Made by a program: the position numbers and the translations under genes
Notes under the pieces: generated by a model
Database searches by the model: none
What the model was told of the DNA's origin: nothing
Seen by the model: only the letters and a program-made list of their open reading frames with translations
From: Planctomycetaceae bacterium
Lineage (GTDB): Bacteria; Planctomycetota; Planctomycetia; Planctomycetales; Planctomycetaceae
Direction of reading: 5' to 3'
Assembly: GCA_947476295.1 (NCBI GenBank)
Contig: CANJQC010000041.1
Span: 1-39,666, forward strand
Length of the DNA: 39,666 nucleotides
Shown here: positions 7,399 to 16,028 of the stretch, piece by piece
Layout: every line of letters begins with the position of its first letter
How positions within the stretch are numbered: position 1 is the first letter of the stretch

Positions 7399-8403
7399 AT
7401 GTCTGTAGTCGTGGCAAATCGCGACGAACTCAAGCAACGGATTCAGCAGCTTCTCGCTACCGACCTCGTCTCCGTCAATGCGTTGTTGAATCGACAGTTT
7501 CGCAATCCGAACATGTTCGTTCACGATGTTGCACAGCATGTCGGCCGATTCCAGGGCAAGCAGATTCGTCCGATCCTCACGCTTCTGAGTGCCCAGTTAT
7601 TCTGCCCAGACTCCGCTGCACGCGACAACGTGCATCGACTGGCCGCAGTCGTGGAAATGATCCACACGGCAACACTGGTTCATGACGACGTCATTGATGA
7701 CGCCAGCCTGCGGCGCCACGTTTCAACAGTGCATCGGCGCTGGAATACGGAAACCAGTGTTCTGTTCGGAGACTACCTGTTTTCGAAAGCCTTTCACCTG
7801 GCAGCAACAACCGGAGATGCTGAAGCCTGCCGCCTGATTGGTCTGGCGACAGATCGCACCTGTGAAGGGGAACTCAATCAGATCGCCGCACGGCTGGAAC
7901 AGTCCATGTCTGAACGCGACTACTTTCGAGTGATCGGCGGCAAGACTGGCCATCTGTTTGCCGTGAGTTGCCTGCTGGGATCTCGCACCGCTGGCGGATC
8001 AATTGCTCACCAGGCGCAGTTGAAGCAGTTTGGAATGCGGATTGGTCTGGCCTTCCAGATTGCCGACGATGTGCTTGACCTTACGGAGACCACCGAGAAG
8101 ACCGGCAAAGATGCGTCGAACGATTTAAGCAATCATCGCTTGACACTCCCGCTCATCCGAGCTCTCAGACTGGGTACCGATCATGAACAGCAACGGCTGC
8201 ATGACCTGCTGACATCCAGTGACGCCGATGATCAGGCTCGATTGCTCGACGAACGAATCGTTCGTCGGGGGGTGGAGTCAGCCCAGTCCACCGCTGAACA
8301 CTTCGTCAGACGTGCCCTGCGAAACCTGGAATCGCTGCCACCCTGCCCCGCTCGCGAAATTCTCGCAGGGATTGCACAATTTGCGATCCATCGTTCCGCA
8401 TAG
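7399..8403 (+). CDS. Trans-polyprenyl diphosphate synthase (octaprenyl/heptaprenyl-type)
   Basis: This 334-residue all-helical enzyme condenses isopentenyl diphosphate units onto an allylic primer, making the side chain of quinones or related prenyl lipids. The first Asp-rich motif is DDVID (96-100), the second is DDVLD (223-227), and GKQIRP (53-58) is the usual substrate-binding stretch. GGKTGHLFAVSCLLG corresponds to the family's GGKTA-type segment. Length and the lack of a bulky pair just ahead of the first Asp motif (TATLVHDD) favour a long-chain synthase such as IspB over farnesyl synthase, but chain length is an inference. It is the third gene of the hydrolase-moaC unit and converges on the DUF952 gene with a gap of about 35 bases. 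Confidence 0.93.
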   Translation: MSVVVANRDELKQRIQQLLATDLVSVNALLNRQFRNPNMFVHDVAQHVGRFQGKQIRPILTLLSAQLFCPDSAARDNVHRLAAVVEMIHTATLVHDDVIDDASLRRHVSTVHRRWNTETSVLFGDYLFSKAFHLAATTGDAEACRLIGLATDRTCEGELNQIAARLEQSMSERDYFRVIGGKTGHLFAVSCLLGSRTAGGSIAHQAQLKQFGMRIGLAFQIADDVLDLTETTEKTGKDASNDLSNHRLTLPLIRALRLGTDHEQQRLHDLLTSSDADDQARLLDERIVRRGVESAQSTAEHFVRRALRNLESLPPCPAREILAGIAQFAIHRSA

Positions 8404-8437
8404 GTCGGAGTGGCCAACGATGCTCACGCCACTGTGT

Positions 8438-8788
8438 TCAGGCGAACCCAACTCCTTCGATCGCGCCGTCCTCTGACATTGCCAGATTTTGAGCTGACAC
8501 GATTTTCGAGATCAGCAGCGGGCCGTACAAATGCGGAAACAAGTCTCCACCCCGCGAGGACTCCCACTTCAGGGCATTGCCAAGAGCATCAGCATCGATT
8601 GCTAGGAGCATCAGATCGGTCTGTCCGGCGTAGTATTTGCGAAAAGTACCTTCAAGCTGAGACGCCGCTGAAAAATGGATGAAACCGTCTTGCACGTCGT
8701 GCGGTGATCCAGTCCACGATTTGAGCAGTCGAATTTCTTCCCAGACAGCTTTCGAACAAATCTTGTAGATCAATTTTGACTCAGCCAC
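8438..8788 (-). CDS. DUF952 family protein
   Basis: The 116-residue protein matches the DUF952 pattern: an early IYKICSKAVWE, a central DGFIHFSAASQLEGT, and a late FPHLYGPL in which the HLYGP string is typical. Members are small, cytosolic, alpha/beta proteins of unknown function; no enzyme activity is established. There is no signal peptide. It converges on the prenyl synthase gene, and nothing suggests an operon partner. Confidence 0.9.
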   Translation of the reverse strand: MAESKLIYKICSKAVWEEIRLLKSWTGSPHDVQDGFIHFSAASQLEGTFRKYYAGQTDLMLLAIDADALGNALKWESSRGGDLFPHLYGPLLISKIVSAQNLAMSEDGAIEGVGFA

Positions 8789-9187
8789 GATTGTATTGCT
8801 CCGCCCTGGACCGAATGAGACGTTTATTGATGCTTTGTATACCTCGCGCAGGCTACATGAGATATTTCATGAAGTCGATTTTTGCGAGTTTCCGCTGCAA
8901 CTGATGCGCGACGAGTGCTCAGACCAGGTCGGTGTACTGAATTTGTCCGTCAAGTTTTACGGGATGTTGAGAAAAAACCACAAAATGTGTGGTCGGGTGG
9001 CCACTCGTCGGTCTTTCTCCACCTCTGATGATGAGGAAATCAGCGACTCCTGGAGTTCGCAGCGACCGTTTGCCTGGGAGAGTGGTAGAGTGAAATGGTC
9101 GCGAGGTAACTCGCAGACATCATTTACCTGCATGCACTGTGATATCTTGGCGCGGGCTTCGCCCGCAACCCAATTGTGTCGTTGTAG
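8789..9187. other. Gene-poor stretch
   Basis: No convincing gene in either direction. Two open frames (plus 8796-9227, minus 8957-9232) run through here into the repeat block, but both have low-complexity, arbitrary composition and no start signals. A small hairpin ACCACA / TGTGGT lies near 8978-8995, and GCGGGC-TTC-GCCCGC at 9152-9166 immediately precedes the palindrome block. Confidence 0.6.
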
Positions 9188-9400
9188 AAGGCCCGGAGGG
9201 CAGGCACATCCACTGCCGGTGGCGTGAGCCACCGGAAACGAATATTCGTGCGAATTGAGGCCTAAAAGGCCGACACAACAAATCTGTTCACGAGGCGTCG
9301 TGCATACCTTTGTGCCGGCCTTTCAGGCCTTGATTTGTCTCATGGCATCAAACCGGGGCCTCACGACCCCGGCAGAGAATGTGTCTGCCCTCCGGGCCTG
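9188..9400. repeat. Two-fold symmetric block of six hairpins (BIME-like)
   Basis: Six short palindromes form two inverted arms. Left arm: GCCC-GGA-GGGC (9191-9201), CCGGTGGC-GTGA-GCCACCGG (9216-9235), GGCCT-AAA-AGGCC (9259-9271). Right arm, mirrored: GGCCT-TTC-AGGCC (9317-9329), a GTGA-loop hairpin on the minus strand (9353-9372), GCCC-TCC-GGGC (9387-9397). Spacers between hairpins are equal in the two arms (14 and 23 bases). The outermost 20 or so bases match with one mismatch. In the middle hairpin, a T-A pair in the left arm becomes G-C in the right, and a G-C becomes T-G, so base pairing is kept. A CGAATATTCG palindrome (9239-9248) is in the left arm only. The arrangement resembles paired REP units, but the sequence is not one I recognise. 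Confidence 0.85.
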
Positions 9401-9531
9401 AATCGCAATCAGTTCTTTGGCATTGATTGACGAATCAAATGATCACGTCCCGACATTTCCACCGCTTCTGAATTCGCCATAAATCTTCTCAGAAAAACAA
9501 TACTCTTAACGTTTGCAGAGCAGAGCCTTCC

Positions 9532-10578
9532 ATGAACTCCGGCATCGTTCCGTCACGGAACTTCACAAATCCGATCGGTCTTCTGCTCCGCATGCTGACG
9601 TCGGGGCAGCGAGTTGCGTATTCGGCATTGATTCATGAGGCTATGAGACTGGTGTCGCGACCATTGAACCGTCTGCTTGCCGGTCGTGAACGACGACTAC
9701 TCAAAACTGCTCCTTCAGACGTCGCGCCCGTGATTCTGGTCGTGGGTGCTCCTCGCAGTGGCACGACACTGGTCTATCAGACTTTGGCAAGATATCTGGA
9801 TGTTACGTACTTCAGCAATCTGACGTCGCTGTTTCCGAATGCGCCGCTGGCGGGAACAAAGATGTTCCGCTGGTTGCCACGCCGACAGTCAGCAGACTTC
9901 AAAAACTTCTATGGTCAGACGGCTGGATTGAACGGTCCCAATGATGGCTTCAGTGTCTGGAATCATTGGTTAGGTGACGATCGCTATGTACCGCGTACGA
10001 ACTTGTCGGCTGATGAACAACGTTCGCTGGGACAATTCTTTCGCGTCTGGTGTGCAGCATTCGGCAAACCGTTCCTTAACAAGAACAACCGCAATGCCGG
10101 ATGTCTGAATCTGCTGTCCCAGGCGATTCCGCAGTCCAGCTTTGTCGTTGTCCGTCGCAATCCATTGCTGGTCGCTCAGTCACTCATCAAAGCGCGACAG
10201 CAGGTTCAGGGCGATAAATCGGTAGGCTGGGGACTGCACAGCCATTCTTCGGATATGACTGGCGATCCGCTGGCGTACGTTGATGATGTCTGTGATCAGG
10301 TACTGCAGATTGAAGCGGAACTCGATGCGCAGTTGGGACATATTCCGCCGAGCCGAATTGTCGAATTCACGTACGAAGGCTTCTGTGAAGCACCGGATGC
10401 GACGCTCCGCTGGATCGCGTCGCGCATCTCCGGCGTACAGCTCAAGGATGACCTGGTGCAATCTGAACTGCGTCCGTTTGAAGTATCGGCCACGCTGACC
10501 TTGTCGGAAATTGAAAAGGGACGGCTGCTGTCACGATTGCAGGCAGCAAGGATGGCGAAAGCAGTTGCCAATATTTAG
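9532..10578 (+). CDS. Sulfotransferase family protein
   Basis: The 348-residue protein has the two PAPS-binding signatures of sulfotransferases: the 5'-phosphosulfate loop GAPRSGTTL (72-80), following a beta strand VILVV, and the 3'-phosphate site RRNPLLVAQSL (208-218). It probably transfers sulfate from PAPS to an unknown acceptor such as a lipid, sugar or peptide. No signal peptide or clear membrane anchor is visible, although an amphipathic N-terminus could associate with membrane. It follows the palindrome block by about 130 bases and converges on the DUF1501 gene with only two bases between stop codons, so there is no room for a conventional intergenic terminator. Confidence 0.88.
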   Translation: MNSGIVPSRNFTNPIGLLLRMLTSGQRVAYSALIHEAMRLVSRPLNRLLAGRERRLLKTAPSDVAPVILVVGAPRSGTTLVYQTLARYLDVTYFSNLTSLFPNAPLAGTKMFRWLPRRQSADFKNFYGQTAGLNGPNDGFSVWNHWLGDDRYVPRTNLSADEQRSLGQFFRVWCAAFGKPFLNKNNRNAGCLNLLSQAIPQSSFVVVRRNPLLVAQSLIKARQQVQGDKSVGWGLHSHSSDMTGDPLAYVDDVCDQVLQIEAELDAQLGHIPPSRIVEFTYEGFCEAPDATLRWIASRISGVQLKDDLVQSELRPFEVSATLTLSEIEKGRLLSRLQAARMAKAVANI

Positions 10579-10580
10579 CC

Positions 10581-12002
10581 TCAACCCAGATTCCGCAAAG
10601 GGCTGCCTTCGCTGAGAGGATGACGAAGGCCCTGATTGGTCGAAACGTATTCCTGAGTGTGATCCACACCCAGATGGTACAAAATAGTGGCCGACAAATC
10701 GGCTGGCGAGACCGGGCTGTCGGTCACAAAGCCAGCGTGTCGATCCGTGCTGCCGTAGACCTGTCCTCCTCGCACTCCACCGCCCGCCAGCAGAGCGGTG
10801 AACGCATGAGGCCAGTGGTCGCGGCCGGATTTCTTTGTGTTTGAACTTTGAGTGAACTGACCCAGTTTCGGAGTGCGGCCAAACTCACCGATCGCCACGA
10901 CAAGAGTTGTCTCCAGCAGGCCATGATCATCCAAATCCTGCAGGAACGCAGGAAATGCCTGATCGAACATCGGGCAAAGCAGGGTCTTGAGTTTGTCGAA
11001 ATTATCTTTGTGAGTATCCCAGCACGTGTCGGTGCCGGAAATCTTTGTTTCATCTTCCCAGTTGACGGTGACAAGCGACACTCCCGCCTCAATCATTCTC
11101 CGCGCCATCAGCAGACTCTGTCCCACAGACGTGCGGCCGTAGGCGTCACGCAGCGTTATCGATTCCCGCTCCAGATCCAGAATCTCGCCCGCCCTGTGTT
11201 GCAGCAGCGAAAATGCTCGATCACGATGCCGATCGATGTCGGTGACCAGTTTTCTGGAGTACACCTGCTGTGGATCGCGAGATTGCAGATTGTCTGACAG
11301 GCGTCGTCGATTCTCAATCCGCGACAGAGGGACGGTATCGTACAACGCCAGTCCATCGACCTGAAACTCACTGTCGCCCGAGCCTTGTATCAGCATCGCA
11401 TCGTGACGTTCTCCCATCCGTCCTCCCGTCTGACCAGCGATACGAGCAGACTGACCCGGAAACTGCAGATACCACGGTAACACGACTGAAGGCGGCAATC
11501 CCGTTTGTGAATTGCCATACCGCATCGTCATTGCGCTGAGCGATGGCCAGTCTTCCGGAGTGGCCTGATCGGTGATCGGTGCCGAATGATAAGGCCGACC
11601 ACTGAAGACTTCACTGCAGGCTGGACCGTGAACGTTCATCTTGTGCTGCATGGAACGCACCAGGCAGACCTTGTCCATCTGCTGCGCCAGCTTCGGCAGA
11701 TGCTCACAGATCTCAATCCCGGGGACCTTCGTTGCGACCGGCTGAAATTCGCCACGAATCTCCGCCGATGCATCTGGCTTCATGTCCCAAAGATCGATCT
11801 GACTGGGCCCGCCAAACAGAAACAAAAACACGCACGAGTTCTTCCGTCGCTGCGTCGCGCCCGCGTCAGCCTCAGTACCCGCTCGCAACCTCGACAACTG
11901 CGCGGACGTCAACCCCAGCGCGCTTAATCCACCGACATGTAACAGTTGCCGCCGCGAAAAAATGCCGCGATGTGGCAGCCTCCTTCCGAAAGAATTAAGC
12001 AT
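10581..12002 (-). CDS. DUF1501 protein with twin-arginine signal
   Basis: The 473-residue protein is a DUF1501 member, an alkaline-phosphatase-like (sulfatase-superfamily) fold abundant in planctomycetes. It begins with a Tat-type signal (FSRRQLLHVGGLSALGL, residues 15-31). Then come the family hallmarks FLFLFGGPSQIDLWDMKP, LVRSMQHKMNVHG, GEFGRTPKLG and a late DHWPHAFTALLAGGGVRGGQVYG. The start is supported by AGGAG eight bases before ATG 12002. Exact activity is unknown; the group is thought to act in the periplasm, probably with the c-type cytochrome proteins encoded beside it. The cytochrome/WD40 gene lies about 100 bases upstream on the same strand, so the two probably form an operon. Confidence 0.93.
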   Translation of the reverse strand: MLNSFGRRLPHRGIFSRRQLLHVGGLSALGLTSAQLSRLRAGTEADAGATQRRKNSCVFLFLFGGPSQIDLWDMKPDASAEIRGEFQPVATKVPGIEICEHLPKLAQQMDKVCLVRSMQHKMNVHGPACSEVFSGRPYHSAPITDQATPEDWPSLSAMTMRYGNSQTGLPPSVVLPWYLQFPGQSARIAGQTGGRMGERHDAMLIQGSGDSEFQVDGLALYDTVPLSRIENRRRLSDNLQSRDPQQVYSRKLVTDIDRHRDRAFSLLQHRAGEILDLERESITLRDAYGRTSVGQSLLMARRMIEAGVSLVTVNWEDETKISGTDTCWDTHKDNFDKLKTLLCPMFDQAFPAFLQDLDDHGLLETTLVVAIGEFGRTPKLGQFTQSSNTKKSGRDHWPHAFTALLAGGGVRGGQVYGSTDRHAGFVTDSPVSPADLSATILYHLGVDHTQEYVSTNQGLRHPLSEGSPLRNLG

Positions 12003-12106
12003 GACACCAGCTCCTGTGACAGAATGCGAGGTAATCGTGACGACATTGAACCATCAGATTCCATTCGTTTCAATGCTGCGGAAGGCAGGAATCCGAATCA
12101 AACTCC

Positions 12107-14941
12107 TCAGTCCTCTCCGAGACTTGCACCACTTTCACCAACATGGGCTCGATGGCGGACGTAGATCATGACTGGCAGAGATGTGATTCCATCCACGTTG
12201 GATTTTAGATGAAACAAGCGGCTGGTTTCAGGAACCCAGTCGGCGGTTGTGATGAAGAATTCGCGTTCGGTTTGACCGCTGAGCAGCATCAGGCCGTTGA
12301 GTCCGATATTGTCCACAAACACACCGTGCGGCATGTTTCGCCCGGAGTCTTCGTTGCCAAATTTGACCAGATCGTCGTGATTGCTGCGCTCCACTTTCAG
12401 AAACGCACGAACTGTTTCGCCCGCCCAGACTGTCAGTTCGGGGGTCTGTTCAGTGGCGCCTGCTGCCAGTTGTTCGGCTGACAAAATTCGCACGATTACC
12501 TTCGGTGCTTCACCGATCTTCAACGCCTTTAATCCGCCAGCCTCGTGAATCACGTCGCGTCCAGCGATTGTTGCCTTCGCCGTAAATCGAATCTCCTTCA
12601 CGGCGTCTTCTGTTGGCGCAACGACGTCCTTATCGGCGATGAGAATGCCGAATGCCTGCAACTGTTCGTGCTGAATTTCAAGCGGCCCTGAAAATGAAAT
12701 TCCTGCCGGCAGATTCTCCGCTGTAATCTCAATCGGACCGTCGTAGCCATCCAGGCGAGTTGCGGTGAAACTCAATTCGTACCCAACCTGCGGATGCAGC
12801 GTCACATCGTCTCCACCGATCGCGACTGAAAAATCCGGCTGTGGGCTTCGAACCAACAGTTGATACTTGAAATCGGCTCCTTGAAAATCCCGAGCATCGC
12901 GAATGCGCACCAGATAATTTCCATCGGCAGGTGGATCAAACATCAGTCGTGAATCGCTGCCCCACTGCCGGCATGAATCGTCATCATTTTCAAAATAGAT
13001 GGGAAACTCCGGCAAGCCGGTCGCCGTGAGAACTTCATCCGGACGATGTGCTTCCACAATAAACGCCGGAGCCTGCAAAGCGTGTGCAGTCGGCGTGGTT
13101 GCAAAATACGTAAACCGTTTTCCAAAGCCGGGATACACGATGTAGCCCGAATCCGGGCCTCGCGGATACAGCCACAACTTGACGACTTCACCATCAGAAT
13201 ACAGATACTGATTCAGCTCCATTTCCTGCCAGTTGAACATTCGAAAATCACTGCTGGTGTCAGAATCTTTGCCGCGAAAAGTAAAATACGAATCCCGCAC
13301 CGCCTGCAGTCGCGCCTGCAGCACTGAAGTGCCATCGACATTCAGGATGTCAATAAAGGAATCTAGGGCAGATTTATCCCGCGAAGCCTTCACTTCCACC
13401 ATCAGTGGTTCGCCTTTTTTCGCATGAAACTGAAACACATCCTGATCCGGGCCGTCAGTCTCCGCAGCGATTATTCCGCTGATCGTCACTGGAATGGAGA
13501 CCGTCTGCGGCGTTGCCAGTTCATTCGGTTCTGACTCGGTGACGGCAACAGGTTCCGCTGGGGCATCGAGTGGCAGAGTGCTCGTCATCGGGGCTTCCGC
13601 AAGTTCCGCAGCCGCCGTAGGAACCCCGGGGACCGGCACACGACGCAGCAACCCGTCCGTCGTCGCCACGATAAGTTCGCCGCCTTCCGGAGTAAATACA
13701 AAACAGGTGGCTCGGTCACCGCCGAAGTCAAGGGCATCGATTTCATGGACATGTTCAGCGTCCCAGATTTTCAAGACACCGCTGTCTTCCGCTGTTGCCA
13801 GATAACGCCCGTCATTTGACATCGCAAGCGACGTAATCACGCCTTCGTGTGCGAAGCGGGAAATGAGCAGTGGGTTGATCATCGGAATTCTTCTGGACAC
13901 CAGGCTCCATTTGCGTATTCGATTATCGGCACCAGTGGCATATATTGCATTTCCCTCCGGACTAAATCGAACAGAATACTGTTCGGCCTGTGGCTGACTG
14001 AGCGTATCTAAGCGTTCGCCGGAAGCCACATGCCAGACCTTAATTGTTCCGTCGGCAGATGCACTTGCCAGCAGCGTCCCGTCCGGGCTGAATTCCAAAT
14101 CAAAAATCGCACCATTATGACCGTTCATTTCGCGGATTATCGATCCTGATTCAGAATCGTGCATAAGAATACGTCGGTCATAACCCGCTGTCGCAACAAC
14201 TTTCTGATCGGGAGACCACACCGCTGCATAAGCCACATCATTATGCCCGGCAAATTCCTGAACGAACTTTTGCTGTGCCAGATCCACTACGACAGCACGG
14301 CCTGAAAGTCCGGTAACGCCGGTTGCCAACAAGACACGCTTGCCGTCTGCTGAAAACTGAACGTCGTTGACCTTACCGTCATCCACAGGGATCCGTGCAG
14401 ACACTTCATTCGTGCCGGTTGACTGAATCTCCACCGACTTGTATCGTCCGACAATAAGACGCGAGCCGTCGTGCGAAATAGCCATTGAAAGCACAGGATT
14501 TCGCACAAACTCCGCAGACACTTTCACGTCCGGCAATTCTGCCATCACTGCCGCGCGGCTGTCGAATTCGGCACCTTCTTCAAGCCACTTCTGCATCACT
14601 TTCAGATCCTCAGCCGTAAGCTGCGGCTGATCGGCGGGCGGCATATGGTCGTCATTGTTTGAGATCAGGACTCTCCATAATCGCGAATCCTTTGGCATCT
14701 CTACATTCAGGATCCTGCCTTGTTCGCTACCTCGCAGAATATCGTCGGCCGCCTGCAGCGACAGACCTTGTTCTGCGTCAATCCGATTGTGGCAACCAAG
14801 ACAGTACGTTTGTAATACCGGGGCTATCTGACGGCGATAAGAAACCTTTTCATCAGCCTGAGCGTAATGCGGCGCAGGCAGGACAAATGATAGAAAGCAG
14901 ATCATACGTAAGGTCATAGTTTTAGATCGCATTACGAGCAT
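12107..14941 (-). CDS. Secreted planctomycete cytochrome c / WD40 / pre-peptidase-like protein
   Basis: This 944-residue exported protein has several domains in order. A signal peptide (about residues 9-29) precedes a planctomycete cytochrome c module with one CxxCH haem site (CLGCH, C47-C50-H51) and a downstream HMPP that can supply the Met ligand. A WD40 propeller follows (about 150-440), with repeats such as GHNDVAYAAVWSPDQKVVATAGYD-like blades and VKVWH/LKIWD endings. From about 480 it is beta-rich, with a pre-peptidase C-terminal-like region (DGPDQDVFQFHAKKGEPL) and Ig-like parts. It probably binds surface polymers and carries electrons or structural haem in the periplasm. ATG 14941 is tentative; ATGs at 14932 and 14917 are equally good because no strong ribosome site is visible. 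The partner DUF1501 gene follows. Confidence 0.9.
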   Translation of the reverse strand: MLVMRSKTMTLRMICFLSFVLPAPHYAQADEKVSYRRQIAPVLQTYCLGCHNRIDAEQGLSLQAADDILRGSEQGRILNVEMPKDSRLWRVLISNNDDHMPPADQPQLTAEDLKVMQKWLEEGAEFDSRAAVMAELPDVKVSAEFVRNPVLSMAISHDGSRLIVGRYKSVEIQSTGTNEVSARIPVDDGKVNDVQFSADGKRVLLATGVTGLSGRAVVVDLAQQKFVQEFAGHNDVAYAAVWSPDQKVVATAGYDRRILMHDSESGSIIREMNGHNGAIFDLEFSPDGTLLASASADGTIKVWHVASGERLDTLSQPQAEQYSVRFSPEGNAIYATGADNRIRKWSLVSRRIPMINPLLISRFAHEGVITSLAMSNDGRYLATAEDSGVLKIWDAEHVHEIDALDFGGDRATCFVFTPEGGELIVATTDGLLRRVPVPGVPTAAAELAEAPMTSTLPLDAPAEPVAVTESEPNELATPQTVSIPVTISGIIAAETDGPDQDVFQFHAKKGEPLMVEVKASRDKSALDSFIDILNVDGTSVLQARLQAVRDSYFTFRGKDSDTSSDFRMFNWQEMELNQYLYSDGEVVKLWLYPRGPDSGYIVYPGFGKRFTYFATTPTAHALQAPAFIVEAHRPDEVLTATGLPEFPIYFENDDDSCRQWGSDSRLMFDPPADGNYLVRIRDARDFQGADFKYQLLVRSPQPDFSVAIGGDDVTLHPQVGYELSFTATRLDGYDGPIEITAENLPAGISFSGPLEIQHEQLQAFGILIADKDVVAPTEDAVKEIRFTAKATIAGRDVIHEAGGLKALKIGEAPKVIVRILSAEQLAAGATEQTPELTVWAGETVRAFLKVERSNHDDLVKFGNEDSGRNMPHGVFVDNIGLNGLMLLSGQTEREFFITTADWVPETSRLFHLKSNVDGITSLPVMIYVRHRAHVGESGASLGED

Positions 14942-15143
14942 CCATTCTTAAATGTACGAGCGATGAATGTTTGCAACCACAAGAAGATCCAAAGAAATGC
15001 GGCATGCGGTGATTGAAAGCAGCGGATCGGAGTGATACTACGCATACTAATGAAGTGTCGTTCAGAACGCTTGCGAGAATCGGTCCTTGTTCTGAAACGA
15101 CAGAATGACTCACTTTGTTTTAGTCTAATGAGGATAAATCGCG

Positions 15144-15545
15144 ATGGCAAAACGAGCCGGTGCGGGGAAAAATGGAATTGTTGTCGCTCAGGAAATCCGA
15201 GCGATGATCGAAGCGAACAAAGGCATTAAGGGCCCGGAGGTAATGGCTGCGTTGAGGGAGAAGTTTCCCAAAGAGTCATTCAATGACAAAAGTTGCCAGG
15301 TCTCCTATGCCAACATCCGAAGGAGTTTGGGTCTGTCGCGCACATTGAAGAAGAAGCCGAGCGTTCCTAGGAAGAAAGCAGGCCGACCTGTGGGCACTTG
15401 GCGTCAGGCCGCGGCGCCAACTGCAGACAGTGCTGTTAATATCGGTCTGCTTCAGGCGGCAAAAACACTGCTTCAGCATAGCAATGGCGATGCCGCAGTG
15501 GCAGCACAGGCACTCAAGCAGGTCGCGTCTCTGCAGATGGACTAA
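15144..15545 (+). CDS. Small basic protein with AT-hook-like motif
   Basis: The 133-residue protein is strongly basic. The first 65 residues are helical and resemble the short planctomycete proteins that have a KEVVAALA-type helix-turn-helix (here IRAMIEANKGIKGPEVMAAL, then YANIRRSLGL). A Lys/Pro linker with an AT-hook-like core (RKKAGRPVG, 76-84) comes next, then an Ala-rich C-terminal helix. Together these suggest a DNA-binding, possibly nucleoid-associated protein, but I do not recognise a named family. GAGG lies about ten bases before the ATG. A good terminator at 15594-15616 ends the unit, so it is probably transcribed alone, divergently from the cytochrome/WD40 gene. Confidence 0.75.
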   Translation: MAKRAGAGKNGIVVAQEIRAMIEANKGIKGPEVMAALREKFPKESFNDKSCQVSYANIRRSLGLSRTLKKKPSVPRKKAGRPVGTWRQAAAPTADSAVNIGLLQAAKTLLQHSNGDAAVAAQALKQVASLQMD

Positions 15546-15593
15546 ATGTCGTGAATGTCTGTCACCAACGATGCACAGGTTTAAAATCATAAA

Positions 15594-15616
15594 GGCTTCC
15601 GATATTTTCGGAAGCC
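15594..15616 (+). terminator. Terminator of the small basic protein gene
   Basis: GGCTTCCGA and TCGGAAGCC form a perfect 9-bp stem around a 5-base AT-rich loop, followed by ATTTT. It lies about 50 bases after the stop of the 15144-15545 gene. Confidence 0.75.
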
Positions 15617-15622
15617 ATTTTG

Positions 15623-15787
15623 GTGCGCACGCCGGTCCTGGAAGTTGAACGAACCCAAGGAAAGCAGCTGCATGGCAATGCAAAAGCGCATCGGAAGCTC
15701 GCTGCAACAGAGAAGAAGTCCGCATCTCGCGGAAAGTCTCCGGTCTCAATCGGAAGTTATCTGAGCCAGCGACTGCAGGATGTCTGA
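15623..15787 (+). CDS. Possible short ORF, 54 aa, or gene remnant
   Basis: A GTG at 15623 begins a frame ending in TGA at 15785-15787. The product is basic (LAATEKKSASRGKSPVSI, then SYLSQRLQDV) and looks like a C-terminal tail. It begins only seven bases after a strong terminator stem and has no Shine-Dalgarno, so expression is doubtful. Elsewhere in the 15546-16239 gap I see only the terminator, the inverted-repeat element, and a minus-strand 40-codon frame at 15834-15956 with no support. Confidence 0.25.
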   Translation: MRTPVLEVERTQGKQLHGNAKAHRKLAATEKKSASRGKSPVSIGSYLSQRLQDV

Positions 15788-16028
15788 GTTGACAGAATCG
15801 CGTAGACAACAACAAACATCAGTACGTTGAATGTCAACAGCGAACGGCAATACTGCTGCCAGCTCTGACCATTTCTCGTGCTGCTTCCCAACAGGACTCA
15901 ATCCTCTCACCTATGACCGCGCGGAGTACATCTTCGGTTGACGGGGTTCCCGACATTGCAAATTCTGTGCAGGGTGCAGGGTTCGGCAAAATGCGCCGTG
16001 GGCGGGATTGCTGGACGCACGCTTGTCC

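Noticed and set aside
8796-9232. Open frames on both strands across the gap and palindrome block
   Set aside because: They depend on the repeats for openness and have no start signals or recognisable domains.
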